From: Pseudomonas sp. UBA4617
GTDB lineage: Bacteria > Pseudomonadota > Gammaproteobacteria > Pseudomonadales > Pseudomonadaceae
Direction of reading: 5' to 3'
DNA length: 50,425 bases
Assembly (NCBI RefSeq): GCF_002386445.1
Contig: NZ_DGIR01000004.1
Location: forward strand, 1-50,425
Below the pieces are notes generated by a model, which worked only from the letters and a program-made list of their open reading frames with translations, was not told where the DNA came from and ran no database searches. Shown one piece after another: positions 17,194 to 25,207 of this stretch. The translations under genes were made by a program, and so were the position numbers. The stretch's first letter is position 1; the number at the start of each line of letters is the position of its first letter.

Positions 17194-17913
17194 TCAGCAG
17201 TTTTCGAAGTGGGTCTTGCGCTGGCCACGCAGCACGATGTCGAAGCGGTAGGCCAGGCAATCCATCGGGTTGGCGTTGCTCATGTCGAGCTTGGCGATCA
17301 GTTGCTGCACGGCTTGCGGGTTGGCGATCGACTTGACGATCGGGCACATCGGGATGAGCGGGTCACCCTCGAAATACAGCTGGGTGATCAGTTTGGTGGC
17401 GATCGAAGGGCCGCTGATGGCGAAGTGGATGTGCGCCGGACGCCAGTCGTTCGGCCCGTTGCGCCAGGGGTACGGGCCCGGCTTGATGGTGCGGAAGCTG
17501 TAGTAGCCGTCACGGTCAGTCAGGCAGCGGCCGACACCACCGAAGTTCGGGTCCAGCGGTGCCAGGTAACGGTCATTCTTGTGCCGGTAGCGGCCACCGG
17601 CATTGGCCTGCCACATTTCCACCAGGGTATTTGGCACAGGCTTGCCGTACTGGTCGACGACGCGCCCGGCGACGATGATGCGCTCACCGATCGGCAGGCC
17701 ACCGTTGTTGAAGTTCAGCAGCAGATCATGGTCGTGGGCGCCGAAGCCCAGGTGGGAAAAGTCCGGGCCGGTGGTTTCGCTGATCGACTGCGGAATGCTG
17801 ACCAGCGCCTGGCGCGGCGAACGGGCAATGGATGTCTTGTAGTCAGGCGTAAGGGCTTTAGGGTGCCAGTTGCGATCACGGATCACGAAGCGGCTGGTGT
17901 CCTGGGCGGGCAT
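17194..17913 (-). CDS. pcaH: protocatechuate 3,4-dioxygenase beta subunit
   Basis: This 239-residue catalytic subunit binds the active-site Fe(III). The four ligands are visible: Y109, Y148, H161 and H163, which correspond to the classic P. putida numbering 108, 147, 160 and 162 without Met. The substrate loop GGRYRHKNDRYLAPLDPNFGG and WRPAHIHFAI surround them. Length equals the well-studied P. putida enzyme. It heads the pcaHG operon. A perfect ATAACC-N4-GGTTAT site lies about 105 bp upstream, suggesting control by a PcaQ-type LysR regulator. Confidence 0.97.
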   Translation of the reverse strand: MPAQDTSRFVIRDRNWHPKALTPDYKTSIARSPRQALVSIPQSISETTGPDFSHLGFGAHDHDLLLNFNNGGLPIGERIIVAGRVVDQYGKPVPNTLVEMWQANAGGRYRHKNDRYLAPLDPNFGGVGRCLTDRDGYYSFRTIKPGPYPWRNGPNDWRPAHIHFAISGPSIATKLITQLYFEGDPLIPMCPIVKSIANPQAVQQLIAKLDMSNANPMDCLAYRFDIVLRGQRKTHFENC

Positions 17914-18017
17914 GCCGGTTTCCTCTCTTGGAATTATGTGAACGCCTGGGCGTGGCAGGCGGACTTGCAGTTTCGGGCAAGCTGAGCGCTGTGAATATTG
18001 AAATCAGCCGCTTTAAA

Positions 18018-18035
18018 CATAACCAGAAGGTTATG
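18018..18035. promoter_or_regulatory. PcaQ-type operator upstream of pcaHG
   Basis: CATAACC-AGAA-GGTTATG is a perfect 7-bp inverted repeat with a 4-nt spacer. Its core differs by one base from the PcaQ site reported in Sinorhizobium meliloti (ATAACC-N4-GGTTAA). It lies between pcaH (minus) and the YpfJ-like gene (plus), about 105 bp before pcaH. No pcaQ gene is in the window. Confidence 0.65.
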
Positions 18036-18114
18036 GGTGAACACGTTTGTCTGACACCGCCTGCGGTGGTGGACTAATCTTTGTCTTCTTGTTTCACGCT
18101 CCGGAGAGCATTTC

Positions 18115-18999
18115 ATGGAATGGCGAAAAGGCCGGCGCAGCGACAATGTGGTCGATGCCCGAGGCGAAGGTGGCGGTGGCATGCGTTTCGGCGGCGGCAA
18201 GGGGCTGGGGCTTGGCGCGGTACTGCTGATCGTCGGTATCGGCTGGCTCACCGGGCAGGACCCGCTGCAGATTCTTGGCCAGCTCACGGGCCAGATGGAG
18301 CAACAGCAACGACAGGCGCCCAGCAGCGTGGGCGGCAAGGCCCCACCAGCCAACGACCAGCAGGCCGAGTTCGTCGCCTCGATCCTGGGTGACACCGAAG
18401 ATACCTGGAAAGCCCTGTTTGCCGAGGCTGGCAAGCAATACCGCGATCCCAAGCTGGTGCTGTTCAGCGGCCAGGTCAATTCGGCCTGTGGCTTTGCTTC
18501 AGCGGCAGTGGGGCCGTTCTACTGCCCCGCCGACCAGCGGGTATACCTGGACATGTCGTTCTTCCGCGAGATGGAAACCCGTTTCGCGGCCGCCGGCGAC
18601 TTTGCCCAGGCCTACGTGATCGCTCACGAAATCGGCCACCACGTGCAGACCTTGCTGGGCGTGTCGGCCAAGGTCGACGCCGCGCGCCGCAGTGGCCAAC
18701 GCCTGGAGGGCGACAATGGCCTGCTGGTACGCCAGGAGCTGCAGGCCGACTGCCTGGCAGGGGTGTGGGCCTACCAGGCGCAAAAGCGCCTGAACTGGCT
18801 GGAGCCGGGCGACGTCGAGGAGGCCCTGAACGCCGCCAATGCCATTGGCGATGACCGCTTGCAGCAGCAGGGCCGCGGGCGCGTAGTGCCGGACTCGTTC
18901 ACCCACGGTACCTCGGCACAGCGGGTTCGCTGGTTCAAGGCAGGGTTCGCCGAGGGTGAGGTGAACAGTTGCGATACCTTCAGCGCCCGTACCCTTTGA
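18115..18999 (+). CDS. ypfJ: YpfJ-like neutral zinc metallopeptidase
   Basis: The 294-residue protein belongs to the YpfJ (Zn_peptidase, DUF/Pfam04228) family. It has a glycine-rich N-terminus, one membrane segment (about residues 31-46) and then a soluble domain carrying the HEIGHH zinc motif (H171, E172, H175), a second LLVRQELQADCLAGVWA block supplying a further ligand, and the NSACGFASAAVGPFYCPADQRVYLD segment. Its cellular substrate is unknown to me. GGAG in CGGAGAG before the ATG supports the start. It is divergent from pcaH. Confidence 0.88.
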   Translation: MEWRKGRRSDNVVDARGEGGGGMRFGGGKGLGLGAVLLIVGIGWLTGQDPLQILGQLTGQMEQQQRQAPSSVGGKAPPANDQQAEFVASILGDTEDTWKALFAEAGKQYRDPKLVLFSGQVNSACGFASAAVGPFYCPADQRVYLDMSFFREMETRFAAAGDFAQAYVIAHEIGHHVQTLLGVSAKVDAARRSGQRLEGDNGLLVRQELQADCLAGVWAYQAQKRLNWLEPGDVEEALNAANAIGDDRLQQQGRGRVVPDSFTHGTSAQRVRWFKAGFAEGEVNSCDTFSARTL

Positions 19000-19298
19000 T
19001 ACCCCCGCCAAGCTGGCGCGGACGTTAGGTGCGACTCTAGCCGCGACACCGGCAAAGCCGGTGCCATCCTCCGCGTCGCTTGCTTCGCGGGCAAAGCCGC
19101 TTCCACGACGGCAGGCGCAGGCTTGCCCGCCAACGGCCGCAAGCTGTCCTCAGTAGTTCTCTTGTTACAACCCTGCTGAAAAAGCGTTTCAGCTTCGCCC
19201 ATCACTGCCGATAACCCCTGCACGAATCAGCGGGCATCCAGAACAACAACGCCTGGCGATCGAACAAATCGAGCGAAATCAACTTCTGGAGAGCGTGC
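19000..19298. other. 299-bp non-coding stretch before mcpS
   Basis: The first part holds a small hairpin CACCGGC-AAA-GCCGGTG (19047-19063) and a degenerate REP-like segment (about 19083-19110, CTTCGCGGGCAAAGCCGC core). The second part holds a 7-bp inverted repeat GCTGAAA-N5-TTTCAGC (19175-19193) that overlaps the -35 of the FliA-like promoter. No gene is seen. Confidence 0.6.
19189..19214 (+). promoter_or_regulatory. FliA (sigma-28) type promoter for mcpS
   Basis: TCAGCT, 12 bases, then GCCGATAA. The -10 element is a perfect match to the flagellar sigma-28 consensus and the -35 matches 4 of 6 positions of TCAAGT at the expected spacing. It is 85 bp before mcpS, in the right orientation. Chemoreceptor genes are common FliA targets. 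Confidence 0.6.
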
Positions 19299-21218
19299 AT
19301 GAATAGCTGGTTCGCCAACATCAGCGTCAACCTCAAACTGGGCCTGGGCTTCGGTCTGGTACTGATCCTCACCGGCCTGCTGGCCCTGACCGGCTGGACC
19401 AGCCTGGGCAGCCTGATCGACCGCAGCAACTGGATGGGTGATATCGGCCAGCTCAACAAGGACCTGACCGACCTGCGTATTGCCCGCCTGCAGTACATGA
19501 TCGCCAACGGTGACGATGCCGCCGCCGCCAACACCCAGGCCAAGCTGGATGCCTTCAGCAAGCAGCAAGCGTATCTGGCAAGCACGTTCAAGAGCCCGGA
19601 GAACGTCAAGCTGCTGGGTGAGCTGGGCGAGACCATCAGTGCCTACAAGGTATCGCTGAACAAGATGCGCCAAGGCTACGACGCCACCCGCACCGCGCGT
19701 GCGGCCATGGAAAGCTCGGCCAGCAAGGCAGACCAGGCGATGGACGCGCTGAGCCAGGAAGTCACGGCACGCGCCGAAGCCGACAGCGTGCGCCTGGCCC
19801 AGTACCAACTGATCAGCAAGGCTCGCCAGCAACTGCTGCAGGTGCGCATCGACGTGCGCGGCTATATCGCCGACAACAGCGCCGCCAACGAACAGGCCGC
19901 CCTGCGCCAGCTGGATGCCGCCCTGGCCGGCATCGACAGCCTCAAGCGCCAGCTGCCCGGCGAAGACACGCGCCTGCAACAGTTCGAAGGCTCGGTGCTG
20001 GCCTACCGTGATGCAGTGCGCCAGTTCCGCGATGCGGTCGCCAACATCACCACCGCGCGTGCCGAAATGACCGTGCAGGGTGCCGACATCGTCAAGCGCA
20101 GCGACGCGCTGTACCAGATCCAGCTGGAACGCCGCGACATCGAGAGCGCCCAGGCCCGCACCCTGCAGGCTATCGCCACCTTGCTGGCGCTGCTGGTCGG
20201 CGTGCTGGCGGCCGTACTCATCACCAGGCAGATCACCCGGCCTCTGCGCGACACGCTGGTGGCGGTGGAAAAGATCGCCAGCGGCGACCTCACCCAGCAG
20301 CTGCGGGTTACCCGCCGCGATGAACTGGGCGTGCTGCAGCAAGGCATCGCGCGCATGGGCACCACCCTGCGCGAGCTGATCAGCGGTATCCGCGACGGCG
20401 TTACCCAGATCGCCAGCGCCGCCGAGGAGCTGTCAGCAGTGACCGAGCAGACCAGCGCCGGTGCCAACAGCCAGAAGGTCGAGACCGACCAGGTGGCCAC
20501 CGCCATGCACGAAATGGCCGCTACCGTTCAGGAAGTGGCGCGCAACGCCGAACAGGCATCAGATGCGGCCACCGGTGCCGATGACGAAGCCCGCGCCGGC
20601 GATCGCGTGGTGGGCGAGGCGATTGGCCAGATCGAGCGCCTGGCCGAGGACATGCACCGCTCCACCGAGGCCATGAACCTGCTGCAGCAGGAAAGCCAGA
20701 AGATCGGCAGCGTGATGGACGTGATCAAGTCGGTGGCGGAACAGACCAACCTGCTGGCGCTGAACGCTGCGATCGAAGCGGCGCGCGCCGGTGAGGCCGG
20801 GCGTGGCTTTGCCGTGGTCGCCGATGAAGTGCGCGGCCTTGCCCAGCGCACGCAGAAATCCACCGAAGAGATCGAGGAACTGATCGCCAGCCTGCAGCAC
20901 GGAACCCAGCAAGTGGCTGCGGCCATGCACGGTAGCCGTACCCTGACCGACAGCAGCGTCGAGCTGGCGCGCAAGGCCGGGGCCTCGCTGGAAAGCATCA
21001 CCAGCACGGTATCGAGCATCCAGTCGATGAACCAGCAGATTGCGGCAGCGGCGGAGCAACAGAGTGCGGTGGCGGAAGAGATCAGCCGCAGCATCCTCAA
21101 TGTGCGCGATGTGTCGGAGCAGACGGCGGCGGCCAGCGACGAGACGGCCGCATCCAGCGTGGAGCTGGCGCGCCTTGGTGGGCAGTTGCAGACGCTGGTC
21201 AGCCAGTTCCGCGTCTGA
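19299..21218 (+). CDS. mcpS: chemoreceptor McpS (HBM sensor, TCA-cycle intermediates)
   Basis: This 639-residue methyl-accepting chemotaxis protein has one N-terminal membrane helix (about 11-31), a long helical bimodular (HBM) periplasmic sensor (about 47-283), a second helix (about 285-306), a HAMP domain and a cytoplasmic signalling hairpin whose tip carries EQTNLLALNAAIEAARAGEA. Length and sequence match P. putida McpS, which binds malate, succinate, fumarate and related acids, plus acetate at a second site. Arginines at 60, 63, 183 and 254, implicated in ligand binding there as I recall, are all present. There is no C-terminal CheR-docking pentapeptide. Confidence 0.93.
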   Translation: MNSWFANISVNLKLGLGFGLVLILTGLLALTGWTSLGSLIDRSNWMGDIGQLNKDLTDLRIARLQYMIANGDDAAAANTQAKLDAFSKQQAYLASTFKSPENVKLLGELGETISAYKVSLNKMRQGYDATRTARAAMESSASKADQAMDALSQEVTARAEADSVRLAQYQLISKARQQLLQVRIDVRGYIADNSAANEQAALRQLDAALAGIDSLKRQLPGEDTRLQQFEGSVLAYRDAVRQFRDAVANITTARAEMTVQGADIVKRSDALYQIQLERRDIESAQARTLQAIATLLALLVGVLAAVLITRQITRPLRDTLVAVEKIASGDLTQQLRVTRRDELGVLQQGIARMGTTLRELISGIRDGVTQIASAAEELSAVTEQTSAGANSQKVETDQVATAMHEMAATVQEVARNAEQASDAATGADDEARAGDRVVGEAIGQIERLAEDMHRSTEAMNLLQQESQKIGSVMDVIKSVAEQTNLLALNAAIEAARAGEAGRGFAVVADEVRGLAQRTQKSTEEIEELIASLQHGTQQVAAAMHGSRTLTDSSVELARKAGASLESITSTVSSIQSMNQQIAAAAEQQSAVAEEISRSILNVRDVSEQTAAASDETAASSVELARLGGQLQTLVSQFRV

Positions 21219-21258
21219 TTTGAAGCCGATGGGGTCGCTTTGCGGCCCATTCGACATC

Positions 21259-21328
21259 AGGCCGCTCCTGCAAGGCTATGTCTTCCTGTAGGAGTGGCCT
21301 TGTGTCGCGATGGAGGGCAAAGCCCTCC
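21259..21328. repeat. REP-like inverted pair and hairpin after mcpS
   Basis: AGGCCGCTCCTGCAAGG (21259-21275) is answered by CCTGTAGGAGTGGCCT (21285-21300), an imperfect inverted copy, followed by TGTGTCGCGA and a GGAGGGC-AAA-GCCCTCC hairpin (21312-21328). These belong to the same dispersed family as 9667-9745. They fill the convergent gap between mcpS and ggt. Confidence 0.65.
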
Positions 21329-21345
21329 CGGCGATGGAACAGTTA

Positions 21346-23013
21346 CTACTTGACGATCATCCCGACCCCACGCCCACGTGGGTCCGAAGCTGTCTCCAGC
21401 TTCGCACCGTTCACCCGGATCGCCTGGATGTCGCCCATCTCCCAGCCCTGGTCCTCCAGCACATAGCCCATTTTCTTCAGCTCGTCAGCCACCGGCCCGG
21501 TCAACGGCGCGTAGCTGTCAAAGTAGATGGTGTCCTTGGGCAGCAACTGATGGTGCACACGCTGCGCCGCTACCGCCTTGTCCAGTGGCATGCCGTAGTC
21601 GTACAGGTTGTTCATGACCTGGAAGATCGAGGTGAAGATCCGCGAGCCGCCCGGCGTGCCGATGACCAACTCGACCTTGCCATCGCGGGTCATCAGGCTG
21701 GGGCTCATCGACGACAGCATGCGCTTGCCCGGTGCGATGGCATTGGCATCCCCGCCTACCACGCCGAACGCATTGGCCGCCCCCGGCTTGGCGCTGAAGT
21801 CATCCATTTCGTCGTTCAACAGGAAGCCGGCACCTTTCACCACCACGCCACTGCCGTAATCAAGGTTCAGGGTGTAGGTATTGCTGACCGCGTTGCCCTG
21901 CTTGTCGACGATCGAGAAGTGCGTGGTCTGGTGCGGTTCCAGGCCCGGCCTGACCTTGTCGGTCGCGGAAATGGCCTTCGGATTGACCTGCGCGGCACGC
22001 TTGGCCAGGTAGTCCTTGGCCACCAGCTGCGCCACTGGCACCTGGGTGAAGGCCGGGTCGCCGAGGTAGTCGGCACGGTCGGCGAACACCCGTTTTTCAA
22101 TTTCGGCCAGCAGGTGGATGTACTGCGCCGAGTTGTGCGCCACGCCCTTGAAGTCCGCGGCGCGGTCTTCCTTGATGCCCAGCAACTGGGCCAGGGCGAC
22201 GCCGCCGGAGCTTGGCGGAGGCGCGGTATAGACCACATTGCCACGCCAGCTGACAGCCATCGGTTCACGCCATACCGCCTTGTAGTCGTGCAGGTCCTGC
22301 TTGGTGATCAGGCCCTTGTCGGCCTGCATCTGCGCCACCAGCAGGTCGGCGGTCTTGCCCTGGTAGAACTCACTCACGCCCTTGTCGGCGATGCGCTCCA
22401 GGGTCTGCGCCATCTCTGGCTGCTTGAACAGCTGGCCGACTTTCATGTTGCCGAAGTAGTCGTTGAAATTGGTCGCGGTCTTGAACATGCCCTGGGCATC
22501 GTTGCGGTACTGGTACTGCTTTTCAGCCACCTTGAAACCGTTTTTCGCATAGCCGATAGCCGGGGTCAGCAGCTCGCTCCAGGGCAGCTTGCCGAATTTC
22601 TGGTGCGCCTCCCACAACCCCATTACCGTGCCGGGTACGCCAGCTGCGCGGGCCCCGACCAGGCTGAGGTTCTCGATGACCTCGCCCTTGTCGTCCAGGT
22701 ACATGTTGCGCGTGGCAGCCTTGGGCGCCACCTCGCGGTAGTCGAGGAAATAGGGTTTGCCGTCGACGAACAGGGTCATGAACCCGCCGCCGCCGATGTT
22801 GCCGGCCTCGGGGTAAGTCACCGCCAGGGTGAACGCGGTGGCCACTGCCGCATCCACCGCGTTGCCGCCCTTCCTGAGGATATCAGCGGCCACCTGTGCA
22901 CCATATTGATCGGGCGCGGCCACTGCACCGCCCTCCAGGGTGGCGGCATGAACCGAGGAACAGCTCAGGATTGCGGCTGCGAGAGCCAGGTACTGGAACG
23001 GAACCATACGCAT
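21346..23013 (-). CDS. ggt: gamma-glutamyltransferase
   Basis: The 555-residue periplasmic precursor self-cleaves to two subunits and transfers or hydrolyses the gamma-glutamyl group of glutathione and related compounds. A signal peptide ends at SSVHA (about residue 23). The cleavage/catalytic threonine is T363 in HQTTHFSIVD; downstream the NDEMDDFS and SSMSPSLMTRDGK blocks and GTPGGSRIFTS are typical. The start at 23013 is chosen because AAGGAAG lies just before it; a longer frame of 21 codons has no signal-peptide character. It is convergent with mcpS. Confidence 0.95.
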   Translation of the reverse strand: MRMVPFQYLALAAAILSCSSVHAATLEGGAVAAPDQYGAQVAADILRKGGNAVDAAVATAFTLAVTYPEAGNIGGGGFMTLFVDGKPYFLDYREVAPKAATRNMYLDDKGEVIENLSLVGARAAGVPGTVMGLWEAHQKFGKLPWSELLTPAIGYAKNGFKVAEKQYQYRNDAQGMFKTATNFNDYFGNMKVGQLFKQPEMAQTLERIADKGVSEFYQGKTADLLVAQMQADKGLITKQDLHDYKAVWREPMAVSWRGNVVYTAPPPSSGGVALAQLLGIKEDRAADFKGVAHNSAQYIHLLAEIEKRVFADRADYLGDPAFTQVPVAQLVAKDYLAKRAAQVNPKAISATDKVRPGLEPHQTTHFSIVDKQGNAVSNTYTLNLDYGSGVVVKGAGFLLNDEMDDFSAKPGAANAFGVVGGDANAIAPGKRMLSSMSPSLMTRDGKVELVIGTPGGSRIFTSIFQVMNNLYDYGMPLDKAVAAQRVHHQLLPKDTIYFDSYAPLTGPVADELKKMGYVLEDQGWEMGDIQAIRVNGAKLETASDPRGRGVGMIVK

Positions 23014-23130
23014 GACACTTCCTTGGTGTTGTTTTTGTTGAGCAGTCAGTAAGGCCGAAGCGTGTCCACTGCGCAATCAATAGCAGGAAGTTTCGCCGCC
23101 TGTGGGCAGGCTTTGTCGCGTTCAGGCAAC

Positions 23131-24027
23131 TCAGCAGGCGTACATCGCCAACTTGCGCTGGATGAAATCGAGGAAGCACTGGATGCGCAGTGCCAACTGG
23201 GTATTGCGGTAGTACACCGCATGGATCGGCTGGCGATAGCCGTTGTTGGCTTCGCTGAGCAACACCCGCAATCGCCCGCTGCGGATGTCTTCGTGGGTCA
23301 TGAAGTGCGACAGGCTGACGATGCCTTCGCCCGCCAGGGCCAACTGGCGCAAGGTCTCGCCGCTGGAAGCGATCAGTGCCGGGCGGATGCTCCAGCGGTC
23401 GCCCTGGGCATGGCGCAATGGCCAGTGGTTGAGCGATTCGGGCTGGCTGAAGCCGAGCAGGCAATGGTTGGCCAGGTCCTCGACCCGCTGCGGCGTACCA
23501 TGCTGTTCGAGATACGCCGGGCTGGCCAGCACCTGCACCGGGCTGCACCCCAGGCTGCGCGCATGCAGGCTGGAGTCGGCCAGTTCGCCGATGCGGATGG
23601 CCACATCGGTACTCTGCTCCAGCAGGTCGATGATCAGGTCATCGGTGTTGAGCTCCAGTTCGATGCCGGGGTACTGGCGGCGAAACTCGCCGATCCAGGG
23701 CAGGATGGCGTGCAGCATGAACGGCGCGGCAGCGTTGATGCGCAGACGCCCGGTAGGGGTCTGGCGGTTCATCGACAGGCGCTCTTCCATCTCATCCATC
23801 TGTTCCAGGATCAGGCGCGAACGCTCGAGGAAAAAGCGGCCCTCTTCGGTCAGGTCCATGCGCCGGGTGGTGCGGTTGACCAAGGTGGTGCCCAGCTTGC
23901 CCTCCAGGCGTGACAGGGTGCGGCTGACGGCGGACGGAGTCTGGCCCAGCTGCTCGGCAGCAGCGGAAATCGAGCCGCAGTCGATGACGGTGACGAATAC
24001 CTGGAGTTCTTCGGATCGGGTTTTCAC
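23131..24027 (-). CDS. LysR-family transcriptional regulator
   Basis: This 298-residue regulator has an N-terminal winged HTH (ELQVFVTVIDCGSISAAAEQLGQTPSAVSRTLSRLEGKLG) and a substrate-binding domain in the group close to E. coli DsdC/YafC-like CrgA regulators (GRLRINAAAPFMLHAILPWIGEF). The start codon is GTG at 24025-24027. It lies downstream of mdaB on the same strand, and may regulate mdaB and the divergent YgiN-like gene; this is inferred only from position. The effector is unknown. Confidence 0.85.
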   Translation of the reverse strand: MKTRSEELQVFVTVIDCGSISAAAEQLGQTPSAVSRTLSRLEGKLGTTLVNRTTRRMDLTEEGRFFLERSRLILEQMDEMEERLSMNRQTPTGRLRINAAAPFMLHAILPWIGEFRRQYPGIELELNTDDLIIDLLEQSTDVAIRIGELADSSLHARSLGCSPVQVLASPAYLEQHGTPQRVEDLANHCLLGFSQPESLNHWPLRHAQGDRWSIRPALIASSGETLRQLALAGEGIVSLSHFMTHEDIRSGRLRVLLSEANNGYRQPIHAVYYRNTQLALRIQCFLDFIQRKLAMYAC

Positions 24028-24092
24028 ATCGGCGCCTGTGGTTGGTCTCTGCAGGGACTAGATAGCCGCTTGTCGAGGCCAAGTCCAGCGCT

Positions 24093-24142
24093 GCCTGTAC
24101 CGCCCTTTTCGTAGGCCGGACCGTGAAAAGGGCGGTACAGGC
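24093..24142. repeat. perfect 18-bp inverted repeat between mdaB and the LysR gene
   Basis: GCCTGTACCGCCCTTTTC (24093-24110) and its exact reverse complement (24125-24142) flank a 14-nt loop. It starts 5 bp after the mdaB stop on the minus strand. A long stable hairpin follows in RNA from either strand, but no T-run comes after it. It could protect the mdaB 3' end or act as a mobile repeat unit. Confidence 0.7.
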
Positions 24143-24147
24143 GAAAC

Positions 24148-24738
24148 TCACTGTGCCTTGCCGAATACCTTGTCCAGGTGCTCCGCATAGGCCGCCAGCG
24201 CCGCCGGCACATCCGGGCGCTTCATCACATCCACCGCCAGGAAGGTCGGCAAGCCAGTCATGCCAAGAAACTGGTTGGCCTTGTGGAAGGGGAAATACAC
24301 CGCATCCACACCCTTGCCCTCGAAGAAATCGCTGGGGTCATCGAATGCCTGCTGCGGCGCATTCCAGGTCAGCGACAGCATGTACCGCTTGCCGTGCACC
24401 AGGCCGCCGCTGCCGTACTTCTGCGAGTGGTCCGAACGGGTACGACCATCGTTGGCATACAGGCTGCCATGGCCTGCGGTAAACACCTCGTCGATGTATT
24501 TCTTCACGGTCCATGGCGCGCCCATCCACCAGCCTGGCATCTGGTAGATCACTACATCGGCCCAGAGGAATTTCTGCACTTCTTCCTGAATGTCATAACC
24601 ACCATCGATGAAGGTCTGGCGCACATCGAAACCGGCGTGATCCAGGTGAGCCAAGGCCGCTTCATGCAAGGTGGCGTTGAGACGGCCATCGGAGTGAGCG
24701 AACTGTTTACCGCCGTTGAGCAGAAGGATCTTTTTCAT
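24148..24738 (-). CDS. mdaB: NAD(P)H:quinone oxidoreductase MdaB-like flavoprotein
   Basis: The 196-residue flavodoxin-fold enzyme matches MdaB: N-terminal MKKILLLNGGKQFAHSDGRLN, the flavin-site segment YQMPGWWMGAPWTVKKYIDEV near residues 65-85 and LSLTWNAPQQAFDDP. MdaB-type enzymes reduce quinones by two electrons to quinols, limiting radical formation. It is divergent from a YgiN-like monooxygenase gene; in E. coli mdaB and ygiN are adjacent and their products can cycle quinones between forms. Here they sit head to head with a 154-bp gap. Confidence 0.92.
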   Translation of the reverse strand: MKKILLLNGGKQFAHSDGRLNATLHEAALAHLDHAGFDVRQTFIDGGYDIQEEVQKFLWADVVIYQMPGWWMGAPWTVKKYIDEVFTAGHGSLYANDGRTRSDHSQKYGSGGLVHGKRYMLSLTWNAPQQAFDDPSDFFEGKGVDAVYFPFHKANQFLGMTGLPTFLAVDVMKRPDVPAALAAYAEHLDKVFGKAQ

Positions 24739-24892
24739 ATGAGCCTCGCGAAAAATTCAGGTCGGCAGATTAGGGGCTCGCGGGCAGGGGATACAGTGGC
24801 GCAGGGGCAAAAAACAATTGATCAAAAGTCACGAATGTCTGGCACATTATTGCCTTAGACTCGCCCTACCTTCCGTCAACGAGTAGCGACCC

Positions 24893-25207
24893 ATGACTGA
24901 GCAGTACGCCTTCATCCTCAAAGCCAAGACCCGTCCGGAAATGGCCGAGGCATTCGAAACCCTGTTCCGCGCGTATGTCGAGCCAAGCCGCCAGGAACCG
25001 GGCTGCATCGAATACCACATGCTGCGCGACAAACAGGACCCGAGCCTGTTCGTGTTCTTCGAGGTGTGGGCCGACAAGGCCGCGCTGGATGTGCACTCGG
25101 CCCTGCCACACATGACCGCGTTCTTCGAAAAGCGCATGGACTACCTGGAGCGCGATTTCGACATCCAGATGATCGACATGCTCAGCGCCTCGTCCGCTAG
25201 CCGCTGA
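24893..25207 (+). CDS. YgiN-like quinol monooxygenase (ABM domain)
   Basis: The 104-residue protein has an antibiotic-biosynthesis-monooxygenase (ferredoxin-like) fold, with the conserved pattern EPGCIEYHMLRDKQDPSLFVFFEVWADKAALDVH and LPHMTAFF. Members such as E. coli YgiN oxidise quinols without a cofactor. Divergence from mdaB supports a quinone-related role, but ABM proteins act on several substrates, so this is inference. The last 11 bp overlap the convergent TauE gene. The Shine-Dalgarno is weak. Confidence 0.8.
   Translation: MTEQYAFILKAKTRPEMAEAFETLFRAYVEPSRQEPGCIEYHMLRDKQDPSLFVFFEVWADKAALDVHSALPHMTAFFEKRMDYLERDFDIQMIDMLSASSASR

Noticed and set aside
24840..24854. Sigma-54-like TGGCAC...TGCC before the YgiN-like gene
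   Set aside because: The GG and GC elements are 9 bp apart, one short of the required 10, which normally abolishes sigma-54 recognition.
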